7,068 bases of DNA from an uncultured Centipeda sp. (GTDB taxonomy: Bacteria > Bacillota > Negativicutes > Selenomonadales > Selenomonadaceae), in NCBI GenBank assembly GCA_937925565.1, contig CALALM010000236.1, positions 1-7,068 of the forward strand, written 5' to 3'. The notes beneath the pieces were generated by a model that did no database searches, was not told where the DNA came from, and saw nothing but the letters and a program-made list of their open reading frames with translations. Shown here piece after piece: positions 1 through 5,830 of the stretch. Both the position numbers and the translations under genes were made by a program. Position 1 is the first letter of the stretch. Each line of letters opens with the position of its first letter.

Positions 1-785
1 ACTTCACTCAGACGATTGTCCTCGCGCACGAGTTTCAAGAGGCGGTGTCCGTCCATCTTGGGCATCTCGACATCGGAGATGATGATACGTACGTGATTCT
101 CAATCGGACCGTTCTTGCGTGCAAGATCCTGCAGGTAGTCCCACGCATCCTGCCCGTTTCCAAAATCGCGAATAAATTTATAACCTGCCTCATGGAGCGT
201 TGAAACAAGAAGATCGCGGAGCATCTTGGAGTCCTCTGCAACGACGATATGCGCTGTGCCGCGACGCGTCTTGGCATCCTGCGTCGCCTCTGCCACCGTC
301 GTGAGCTTCTGATTGATCTCCGGATTGATCTCTGCGATGATTGTCTCGAAATCGAGGAGAAGAACGATGCGATCCTCCATCTTAATGATACCGACCACAC
401 GAGACCCTTCACCGACGTTCGGGGCGGGTTCCATATTCTTCCATGAAATGCGATGGATACGATAGACACTGCCAACGAGGAAGCCAATGTCGTAATTATT
501 GATCTCTGTGACGATGATATTCTGCAGTTCATCCACTGTCTGGAGATTGAGACAACGAGCCATGTTGACAAGCGGAATCGCCTTGCCGCGCAGGGTGAAC
601 AGACCGTCGACATAGGGATGTGCCTCGGGCATCGCCGTGACCGGTGCACGCGTGATAACTTCGCGCACCTTCGCGACGTTAATACCATAATTCACCTTCC
701 CAATGCTGAACTCGACAATCTCAAATTCATTTGTCCCTGTTTCAAGCAGGATCCCTTTTCTTTCCTCTATAACCGTCTCTGCCAT
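1..785 (-). CDS. cheV: Chemotaxis protein CheV (CheW domain fused to receiver domain), 3' end cut off by window
   Basis: CheV couples chemoreceptors to the CheA kinase through a CheW-like domain, and its phosphorylatable receiver domain tunes adaptation; it acts at the inner face of the membrane. The frame is open from the ATG at 785 to the left edge (261 codons, no stop reached). Residues about 15-155 read as a CheW domain, with a stretch resembling VNYGINVAKVREV and later IIKMEDRIVLLLDFE. Residues about 180-261 begin a receiver domain: the acidic pair is E184/D185 (VVAEDSK) and the phospho-acceptor is D238 (IISDVEMPKMDG). The conserved receiver Lys lies beyond the window. A good Shine-Dalgarno, GGGGGAG, sits 8 nt before the ATG. 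An 88-bp gap separates it from cvfB upstream, so it may be its own transcription unit. Identity is strong from the two-domain order; the frame was read directly from the minus strand. Confidence 0.93.
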   Translation of the reverse strand, partial: MAETVIEERKGILLETGTNEFEIVEFSIGKVNYGINVAKVREVITRAPVTAMPEAHPYVDGLFTLRGKAIPLVNMARCLNLQTVDELQNIIVTEINNYDIGFLVGSVYRIHRISWKNMEPAPNVGEGSRVVGIIKMEDRIVLLLDFETIIAEINPEINQKLTTVAEATQDAKTRRGTAHIVVAEDSKMLRDLLVSTLHEAGYKFIRDFGNGQDAWDYLQDLARKNGPIENHVRIIISDVEMPKMDGHRLLKLVREDNRLSE

Positions 786-873
786 TTATCTCTCTCCCCC
801 ATGCTCGTAAACATTGTTTGTTATGCTCTCTATTCGCTCTTCGGGGAAAAAATCCTGCCTCTCTTTCCTAAAA
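786..873. other. Spacer between cvfB and cheV
   Basis: This is the longest non-coding stretch in the window and the likely boundary between the upstream operon and cheV. On the minus strand it holds a short hairpin at the cvfB stop (TCCTA, loop GTTT, TAGGA), then a purine-rich run, a run of six T, and the cheV ribosome binding site. The T run is not directly behind a strong GC-rich stem, so I do not call an intrinsic terminator. I looked for a housekeeping promoter and for a flagellar sigma-28 promoter and found no convincing -35/-10 pair of either type. A short AAAC-AAT-GTTT inverted repeat lies about 15 nt before the ribosome binding site but is too short to interpret. Confidence 0.5.
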
Positions 874-1782
874 CTAGGACTTTTTGTTTTCCTCAGACAA
901 ATAGGTCCATCCATCGCGCTGCTCAATGAGACCATCCTTGTGCAATCTTCCAAGTGCCCGTTTGAATGCCGCTTTGCTGATATGAAAGCGATCCTGAATG
1001 ACTATAGGTGATGTGGAATCCGTATATGGCATTTTGCCGTTATGTTTCTTTAGGAGAGCAAGAAGTCGGTCCGCATCCTCCAATCGTGCCACCTCTTTTG
1101 ATGGGCGCAGGGAGGCATTTAGTCGTCCGTCTTCGCGGAGATAGGTCACACGCATCTCGACGGTTTCGCCCACACGTGGACGATGTGGAATCTCGCGATG
1201 ATCGATGAAAACAATGTAGCGTTCCTCGGTAAAGAGGAATGCACCACGTTCAGTAATATTGTAGACCGAACCCTTGAGGCGGTCTCCTATACGTACCCCT
1301 TCTGCGGGGCGAGAGGCGCGGCGCAGTTCATCTTCGACCTCCATCGTTACGGCAAGACGTCCGGATTTATCCGTATAGAGCTTTGCCCAAACGGTTTCTC
1401 CAATCTGTGGACGTCCGCGCATCCCGGCATAGGGCAGAAAAATACCGCGCTCCGCACCAACATCGAGAAACGCGCCTTCCTTCGTGACATTGATGACACG
1501 CAGACGGGCAACCTGACCTTCTTTCATGCGAGGTGTACGCATACTTGCGGTGAGTCTCCGTTTTGGGTCAAGATAGAGAAAGACGCGGACTCGGTCGCCG
1601 ACTTTGATGGGAGCTGTCTGCTGAACCCTATGCAGCAAGATGTCATCATTCGTATTACCTGTCTCCGCGTCAAGAAACACGCCCAGTTCACTCTCGCGCA
1701 CAACCGTGAGCTCCGCGACCTGACTCGGACCGTATTTGCAGGGGCGCTTTAGGTGTTCCTGTTTTCGTATTTGTTCTTGCAT
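874..1782 (-). CDS. cvfB: CvfB/YitL-family S1 RNA-binding protein
   Basis: The 302-residue product matches the CvfB family, RNA-binding proteins that affect virulence-factor expression in staphylococci and whose exact target is generally unknown. Three S1-type beta-barrel domains can be read at about residues 22-82, 88-150 and 164-226, each with a GxFL core and a closing (G/K)RLxxSx or GRLAVTM strand. Residues about 233-297 form the C-terminal winged-helix domain, with the family signature MPYTDSTSP (251-259) and FKRALGRLHKDGLI (273-286). The first 20 residues, basic and polar, look like a small extension ahead of the first S1 domain; no internal ATG offers a better start. The gene starts 7 bp after the rsfS stop and its GAGGAG ribosome binding site lies over the last rsfS codons, which points to coupled translation. 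Cytoplasmic. Confidence 0.9.
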   Translation of the reverse strand: MQEQIRKQEHLKRPCKYGPSQVAELTVVRESELGVFLDAETGNTNDDILLHRVQQTAPIKVGDRVRVFLYLDPKRRLTASMRTPRMKEGQVARLRVINVTKEGAFLDVGAERGIFLPYAGMRGRPQIGETVWAKLYTDKSGRLAVTMEVEDELRRASRPAEGVRIGDRLKGSVYNITERGAFLFTEERYIVFIDHREIPHRPRVGETVEMRVTYLREDGRLNASLRPSKEVARLEDADRLLALLKKHNGKMPYTDSTSPIVIQDRFHISKAAFKRALGRLHKDGLIEQRDGWTYLSEENKKS

Positions 1783-1789
1783 AGGTTCT

Positions 1790-2134
1790 CTACTCCTCGT
1801 ATGGAGTCAGTTTTGCATCCCCCCACAAGCGCTCCAGTGCGTAGTATTCGCGAGCCTCCTGCCGGAAGATATGCGCGACGGTATCGCCGTAGTCGAGCAA
1901 GACCCACTCGCCCTCACGATAGCCTTCCTTGTGAAGAAAAGAAATGCCGGCTCCTTCCATTTTCTCTTCAATATTGTCTACAATCGCGCGCACCTGTGTC
2001 GCGGTATTTGCCGAGCAAATGACAAAATAATCATTGGTCGACATGAGCCCGACCATATCCATTTGTACGATATCGCACGCCTTTTTCTCATCTGCCGCCG
2101 CACAAATTACACGACATTTTTCCTGCTCTGTCAA
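1790..2134 (-). CDS. rsfS: Ribosome silencing factor RsfS
   Basis: RsfS (DUF143, formerly YbeB/Iojap) binds ribosomal protein L14 on the large subunit and blocks subunit joining, lowering translation when nutrients are scarce. The 114-residue product has the usual length and the family motifs: STNDYFVICSA with TQVRAI at about residues 32-51, WVLLDYGDTVAHIF at 77-90, and the C-terminal REYYALERLWGDA at 95-107. The start is a TTG at 2134; no ATG or GTG lies nearby in frame, and a strong AGGAGG-type site stands 7 nt before the core's end, so TTG is well supported. The gene is 14 bp downstream of the broken LCP gene and 7 bp upstream of cvfB. Its place after nadD and yqeK is a common arrangement in Firmicutes. 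Confidence 0.95.
   Translation of the reverse strand: MTEQEKCRVICAAADEKKACDIVQMDMVGLMSTNDYFVICSANTATQVRAIVDNIEEKMEGAGISFLHKEGYREGEWVLLDYGDTVAHIFRQEAREYYALERLWGDAKLTPYEE
1793..1798 (-). promoter_or_regulatory. Ribosome binding site of cvfB inside the rsfS coding end
   Basis: The GAGGAG motif is itself the final two Glu codons of rsfS, directly before its TAG stop, and stands 10 nt before the cvfB ATG. Ribosomes finishing rsfS would therefore sit on or open this site. This supports the ATG at 1782 as the true start. Confidence 0.7.
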
Positions 2135-2139
2135 GCTGT

Positions 2140-2147
2140 CCCCTCCT
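2140..2147 (-). promoter_or_regulatory. Strong ribosome binding site fixing the TTG start of rsfS
   Basis: AGGAGGGG fills most of the 14-bp gap between the LCP stop and rsfS. The GGAGG core is 7 nt from the TTG, which decides the start. Because this site is independent of the LCP reading frame, the frameshift upstream need not stop rsfS translation. Confidence 0.75.
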
Positions 2148-2148
2148 G

Positions 2149-3184
2149 CTATTCTGTTCCCATTTCCTCCGGCGGGAACAGTTCATGAATAACTTCATCC
2201 GTTGCCGCACGATCCATAATCCAAACGGTATCATCATTACGTGAAAAGTCACCGGGTAACATGATTGTGCGTGGCGGCTCGATGTCCAACTTTCGAATGA
2301 CGTTGCCGATATGCACGGAGTCAAAGAGCTCCGCACTCGTTGTGACATTCTGTTTCAGTATACCCGCTATTGTTGGCACCTTTGGCAACGTATCGACGCG
2401 CAGGAGCTTGGCATAAAATGCCTTGACAAATTTCTGCTGCCGTTGCGTACGCCCAAGATCGCCAAGATCGTCGCTCCGATAGCGCAAATAGTGTTCCGTC
2501 CCCTTTCCATCCAGATGGCGATAGCCCTGTCGCATGTGGATGGAAAGCCCTGCCTCAGGATCGTCATAATCCATATTCTGTTCGACATAGAGATCGATGC
2601 CACCAACAGCGTCTACAATCTGACCGAATGTCATAAGATCAATGACAACATATTGATGAATGGAAATATTAAACATCTGATTGATTGTCCGTACCATCAG
2701 TGGTGCTCCACCGACAGCGTACACATTGGAAAGTCTGGTCTCCCCCTTGTTCTGCGCCATCTCAACCCATGTATCGCGCGGGATATTGAGAATACGCACT
2801 TTACCGGTAGCGTTTTCCATGCTGATCGGCACGTTTCTCCTCTGCATTATCCATATTAACGGAATCATCCAGACCAAGCACCAGAACATTCGTATAGCCG
2901 TCGAATCGAATGTCGACCTCACCGCGATTTATTTCCTGCCGAATCAAATATGCTTCATACATATCACGCACATCACGATATGCCTGAACGCTCCACCCGA
3001 TCAGATAATATCCGGTAATACTGATTGGTACAAGGAGAACGATGATACAGATGAGACGGAAGATCCCACGCAAAAATGCAATGCGGCGTTTGCGGTTTCG
3101 CTCGTTGCGACGTTTCTTTATATTTTCACGCGAGCTTTCGCTTTGGAGCTGTACAGCAAGTTCCTCTGCATCATATTCTGACAT
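2149..3184 (-). pseudogene. LytR-CpsA-Psr (LCP) family protein, frameshifted near base 2824
   Basis: LCP proteins are membrane-anchored transferases that attach polymers such as teichoic acids or capsule from a lipid carrier to peptidoglycan. The start frame (ATG at 3184) gives a basic cytoplasmic N-terminus, a membrane helix at about residues 41-63, then NVLVLGLDDS (99-108) and EEKRAD (115-120). It then reads QHGKRYR and stops at 2801. The rest of the domain continues cleanly in another frame from about base 2823 to the TAG at 2149: SMENATGKVRILNIPRDTWVE, and later YLRYRSDDLGDLGR with TQRQQKF. At the junction the usual RADT(M/I)xL strand is missing. A deletion of 14 bases (or another 3n+2 number) explains both the frame change and the missing residues; joined, the protein would be about 350 residues, normal for the family. 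No other lesion is visible, so this is either a recent mutation or an assembly error. The start has a GGGGGAGG site close upstream. Family call is firm; loss of function is inferred. Confidence 0.85.
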
Positions 3185-3221
3185 CGCCTCCCCCTCTCCC
3201 TTTTATACAATACCATTCTGT

Positions 3222-3803
3222 TCAGCGTTGTTCAAGCAGAAGTTCATTCCGTGCTGTAACAGTATCGGGATGAATAAGACCGCCCTTCTGTACGACGAAG
3301 AGAATGGACTCGGTCAGTCCGACAAGCATCATCTCATCCAATGATGCCGTACGTGCGAGCTCACGCAGCCGCTCCACCTCCGGGTAAGTTCTGGACGGTT
3401 CAATCATATCCGCAAAATAGATGATTTTGTCGAGTGCCGTCATGTTTGCGCCGCCGACGGTATGCCGCCAGATTGCCTGCGCAATTGCAGCATCATTGAC
3501 GCCATAGACTTCGTAGATCAAATACGCCCCCACATAGGCATGAAGCAAAAGCGGCATCGCAGACTCGATTTTCCCGATCGGGATTCCTCGGCGACGTGCC
3601 TCCAGAAGAAGCTCTGCGGTCTCATATGTGCGTCCACAGTCATGCAGAAGACCCGCAACATATGCACGCTCCTCGTTCATGCCAAAGCGACGCGCCAGTG
3701 TAGCAGCCGTATCCGCAACACCCAGTGAGTGATGATAGCGACTTGGCGTCAACTGCTGCTCAAGAATCACTCGCATCTCCTCATAGCTCTTTGTCATGCT
3801 CAC
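3222..3803 (-). CDS. yqeK: YqeK-family HD-domain hydrolase (bis(5'-nucleosyl)-tetraphosphatase, symmetrical)
   Basis: YqeK proteins are metal-dependent HD-domain enzymes; characterised members split diadenosine tetraphosphate (Ap4A) symmetrically into two ADP. Numbering from the GTG at 3803 (193 residues), metal ligands are visible as H24/H25 (RYHHSLGVA), the HD pair H54-D55 (AGLLHDCGR), and further His at LLLHAYVGA and IWRHTVGG. The C-terminal ALDKIIYFADMIEPSR is typical. The start is judged from the AAGGGGG site 7 nt before the GTG; an ATG at 3797 (two codons later) is the alternative. The gene overlaps the end of nadD by 23 bp, so the two are probably translationally coupled. nadD-yqeK adjacency is a standard Firmicutes pair. 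No truncation seen; the start is less certain than the identity. Confidence 0.92.
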   Translation of the reverse strand: MSMTKSYEEMRVILEQQLTPSRYHHSLGVADTAATLARRFGMNEERAYVAGLLHDCGRTYETAELLLEARRRGIPIGKIESAMPLLLHAYVGAYLIYEVYGVNDAAIAQAIWRHTVGGANMTALDKIIYFADMIEPSRTYPEVERLRELARTASLDEMMLVGLTESILFVVQKGGLIHPDTVTARNELLLEQR

Positions 3804-4401
3804 GATACAGCCCCCTTTTCTCAATATACTCTTCTACCGTGCGTGGCACGAGGTACCTGATGGAGAGTCCTTCTCGTATCCGTGCACGGATCGTACTCGA
3901 TGCGATTTCCAAGTGCGGCGTTGGCAGAACCTGAATGTGACTGCGCTCCTCTGCCGTAAACTTTTCCGCAAGTAAGAGTTCATCGAGCGGAACCCCCTGC
4001 CGTGTCGCAACAATAAATTGACAGGAGCGTAGCAGACGTTTCGGCTCATGCCAGAGGTAGAGATCATTCATCGCATCTGCTCCGGTAATGAAGAAAAGCG
4101 TTGCTCCGTGTGATCGACTTTGAAGTTCTGCGATTGTATCCACCGTATAGGAAAGACCATCTCTCTTCAGTTCGATATCCGACACAGAAAAATGAGGATT
4201 CTCCTGCACGGCACGTTTCGTCATAGCCAGCCGGTCTTCGGGGGATGCGGCGCGTGTCCCATCCTTGTGCGGCGGCCGAGCAGACGGGATAAACAACACT
4301 TCATCCAATGGCACTGCACAACGCACCATTTCCGCTGTAATGAGATGTCCCATATGGATCGGGTCAAATGTTCCGCCCATAATTCCGATTCGTCTTTCCA
4401 C
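3781..4401 (-). CDS. nadD: Nicotinate-nucleotide adenylyltransferase NadD
   Basis: NadD joins nicotinate mononucleotide and ATP to form nicotinate adenine dinucleotide, the penultimate step of NAD synthesis, in the cytoplasm. The 206-residue product carries the nucleotidyltransferase signature GGTFDPIHMGH at residues 9-19 (the T/HxGH fold), PPHK at 43-46, SYTVDT at 84-89, GADAMNDLYLW at 107-117 with the following HEP, and the second ATP-binding motif as ASSTIRARI at 167-175. All key elements are present and the length is normal. The start is GTG at 4401, supported by AGGTGA 7 nt upstream; that site overlaps the stop codon of the small membrane-protein gene before it. The 3' end overlaps yqeK by 23 bp. 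Identity is very secure. Confidence 0.97.
   Translation of the reverse strand: MERRIGIMGGTFDPIHMGHLITAEMVRCAVPLDEVLFIPSARPPHKDGTRAASPEDRLAMTKRAVQENPHFSVSDIELKRDGLSYTVDTIAELQSRSHGATLFFITGADAMNDLYLWHEPKRLLRSCQFIVATRQGVPLDELLLAEKFTAEERSHIQVLPTPHLEIASSTIRARIREGLSIRYLVPRTVEEYIEKRGLYREHDKEL
3811..3817 (-). promoter_or_regulatory. Ribosome binding site deciding the yqeK start
   Basis: AAGGGGG inside the 3' end of nadD stands 7 nt from GTG at 3803 and 13 nt from ATG at 3797. The first spacing is the better one and equals that seen for rsfS, nadD and proB here, so GTG is preferred. A TTG at 3824 lies upstream of this site and is unlikely to be used. Confidence 0.55.
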
Positions 4402-4408
4402 GTCGTTC

Positions 4409-4414
4409 TCACCT
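4409..4414 (-). promoter_or_regulatory. Ribosome binding site of nadD overlapping the upstream stop codon
   Basis: AGGTGA contains the TGA stop of the preceding small gene and lies 7 nt before the nadD GTG. It supports GTG as the start and suggests that termination of the small gene and initiation of nadD are linked. Confidence 0.6.
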
Positions 4415-4558
4415 CACAAGATTGAGGATCACAAATACAAGGGTTATGATGAGAAAAAATATGCCGGCAGCAAGCAAATAGTCGAGGATATCATGTCGTC
4501 CTTTTGGTGTTTTTGCATATTGGAACAGTGTACGAAGATAGCCGATCAGTTGCCGCAT
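4409..4558 (-). CDS. Small single-helix membrane protein of unknown function
   Basis: I do not recognise this gene. From ATG at 4558 it encodes 49 residues: a basic, partly aromatic N-terminal part (MRQLIGYLRTLFQYAKTPKG), a short polar linker with HDILDY, and a hydrophobic segment of about 21 residues (LLAAGIFFLIITLVFVILNL) ending in VR. This suggests a single membrane helix with a cytoplasmic N-terminal arm. It begins 4 bp after the proA stop and ends 7 bp before nadD, filling the gap exactly, which argues for a real co-transcribed gene. Its own ribosome binding site is weak (GAGA about 8 nt upstream), so it may depend on ribosomes leaving proA. In-frame GTG (4585) and TTG (4594) starts would extend it over proA but have no clear binding site. 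No function can be given. Confidence 0.62.
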   Translation of the reverse strand: MRQLIGYLRTLFQYAKTPKGRHDILDYLLAAGIFFLIITLVFVILNLVR

Positions 4559-4562
4559 TCGT

Positions 4563-5816
4563 TCATTCTCGAATCTGCCCTTCACCGTAGACAAGATACT
4601 TTGTACTCGTCAGTGCATCCAGACCCATTGGACCACGGACATGGAGCTTCTGTGTGCTGATACCGATCTCTGCGCCAAACCCGAACTCAAAGCCGTCTGT
4701 GAAGCGTGTTGAGGCATTGACGTAGACCGTCGAGGCATCAACGCGCTGCTGGAAATCATGTGCTACGCGGATGTCATTCGTGACAATTGTCTCGGAGTGT
4801 CCCGTATTATAGCGATTGATATGGGAGATTGCCTCATCCATATCCTCGACAACACGAATCGAGAGAATGAGATCACCGTATTCTGTCCGCCAATCTTCCT
4901 CTGTTGCCGCCGCAATGTCCGGAAGAATGACACAGGTTTTGGAGCAGCCGTGCAACTCCACTCCATCGGCGGAAAGTATTGCTGCCATCTGCGGCAGAAA
5001 CTCTGCTGCAATTTCCTCATGAACAAGAAGAGTTTCTGCCGCATTGCATACAGACGGGCGCGACACCTTTGCATTTTGAACAATACGGAGCGCCATCGGG
5101 AGATCCGCTACGCGATCCACATAGATGTGACAGACGCCGGCACCCGTTTCAATCACGGGTACACAGCTGTTCTCTACAATATGCCGGATGAGTCCTGCGC
5201 CCCCGCGTGGAATGATAACATCGAGCAGACCTGTCAGATGCGTCATGACATCGACGGCGGCACGTTCCTTCATGGCAAGTAGTTGGATTGCTCCTGTCGG
5301 AATTCCGGAATCATATGCGGCGCGGGAGAGAATATCGGCAATAACACGATTGGAGCGAAGTGCGTCCGAACCGCCGCGCAGGAGAACTGCGTTGCCCGAT
5401 TTCAGACAGAGTCCGATCGCATCCGCTGTCACATTCGGCCGTGCCTCGTAGATCATCCCAATCACGCCGAGAGGAACGCGTAGCCGCCTGATCTCAAGAC
5501 CGTTCGGGCGACGTACCGAATAATCTTCACGTCCCAGAGGATCCGGAAGAGCCGCCGTCAGACGAAGCGCTTCTGACATCGCCTCCATACGTTTCGCATC
5601 AAGGCGCAGACGATCCAGATAGGAGGCTCGTGTTCCTGCCGCTTTCGCTTCCGCAACGTCTGCCGCATTTTTATGAAGAATGGATTCGGTATGCTGCATC
5701 AATGCATCTGCCATTGCATGAAGTGCTCTGTTACGCACGTCTGATCGAAGTGATGCGAGTTGATAGGAGGCTGCCTTTGCCGCCTCTGCCTGCGTGCGAA
5801 TCTCCTGCTCGATCAT
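4563..5816 (-). CDS. proA: Gamma-glutamyl phosphate reductase (glutamate-5-semialdehyde dehydrogenase) ProA
   Basis: ProA reduces gamma-glutamyl phosphate with NADPH to glutamate-5-semialdehyde, the second step of proline synthesis, taking an unstable substrate directly from ProB. From the ATG at 5816 the protein has 417 residues, the normal family length. Visible landmarks are VPLGVIGMIYEARPNVTADA (about 114-133), the nucleotide-binding stretch SGNAVLLRGGSDA (140-152), TGAGVCHIYVD (224-234), the catalytic cysteine C257 in RPSVCNAAETLLV, and the C-terminal GAEIGISTQKLHVRGPMGL (381-399). Two ATGs are adjacent; the AAGGAGG site is 7 nt from the second and only 4 nt from the first (5819), so I chose the second, though either is possible. 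The binding site overlaps the proB stop codon. Identity is very secure. Confidence 0.97.
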   Translation of the reverse strand: MIEQEIRTQAEAAKAASYQLASLRSDVRNRALHAMADALMQHTESILHKNAADVAEAKAAGTRASYLDRLRLDAKRMEAMSEALRLTAALPDPLGREDYSVRRPNGLEIRRLRVPLGVIGMIYEARPNVTADAIGLCLKSGNAVLLRGGSDALRSNRVIADILSRAAYDSGIPTGAIQLLAMKERAAVDVMTHLTGLLDVIIPRGGAGLIRHIVENSCVPVIETGAGVCHIYVDRVADLPMALRIVQNAKVSRPSVCNAAETLLVHEEIAAEFLPQMAAILSADGVELHGCSKTCVILPDIAAATEEDWRTEYGDLILSIRVVEDMDEAISHINRYNTGHSETIVTNDIRVAHDFQQRVDASTVYVNASTRFTDGFEFGFGAEIGISTQKLHVRGPMGLDALTSTKYLVYGEGQIRE

Positions 5817-5823
5817 CATCGCT

Positions 5824-5830
5824 CCTCCTT
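5824..5830 (-). promoter_or_regulatory. Ribosome binding site of proA overlapping the proB stop
   Basis: A near-consensus AAGGAGG shares two bases with the TAA stop of proB. It is the strongest match to the 16S anti-Shine-Dalgarno in the operon and favours the second of two adjacent ATGs as the proA start. The layout fits matched synthesis of ProB and ProA, which hand on a labile intermediate. Confidence 0.65.

Noticed and set aside
35..688. Minus-strand frame of 217 codons, very rich in Arg and Ser
   Set aside because: It is an out-of-frame reading of cheV; the correct frame gives a full CheW domain and receiver start.
840..885. Possible intrinsic terminator after cvfB (TCCTA/TAGGA hairpin and T6 run)
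   Set aside because: The stem is only 5 bp and AT-rich, and the T run is about 20 nt further on with no good stem directly before it.
453..929. Long plus-strand open frame of 158 codons
   Set aside because: It lies antisense across cheV, the spacer and the cvfB end, has no family-like motifs or binding site, and both minus-strand genes there are clear.
2453..2470. Tandem 9-base repeat (ccaagatcg twice)
   Set aside because: It encodes the DLGDLG part of the conserved LCP motif before GR and RQ, so protein constraint explains it.
2815..2830. Programmed +1 frameshifting as the explanation of the split LCP gene
   Set aside because: There is no slippery run or strong pause site, and conserved residues are missing at the junction, which simple frameshifting would not restore.
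2311..2859. Plus-strand open frame of 182 codons over the LCP gene
   Set aside because: The minus strand encodes recognisable LCP motifs throughout this stretch; the plus-strand product is rich in His, Ile and Cys in the way of antisense shadows.
3798..3824. TTG at 3824 as the yqeK start
   Set aside because: It lies upstream of the AAGGGGG binding site and would add residues not expected in the family.
4559..4594. Longer version of the small membrane protein from TTG 4594 or GTG 4585
   Set aside because: Neither start has a visible binding site and the added residues overlap the proA coding end; the ATG 4 bp after the proA stop is simpler.
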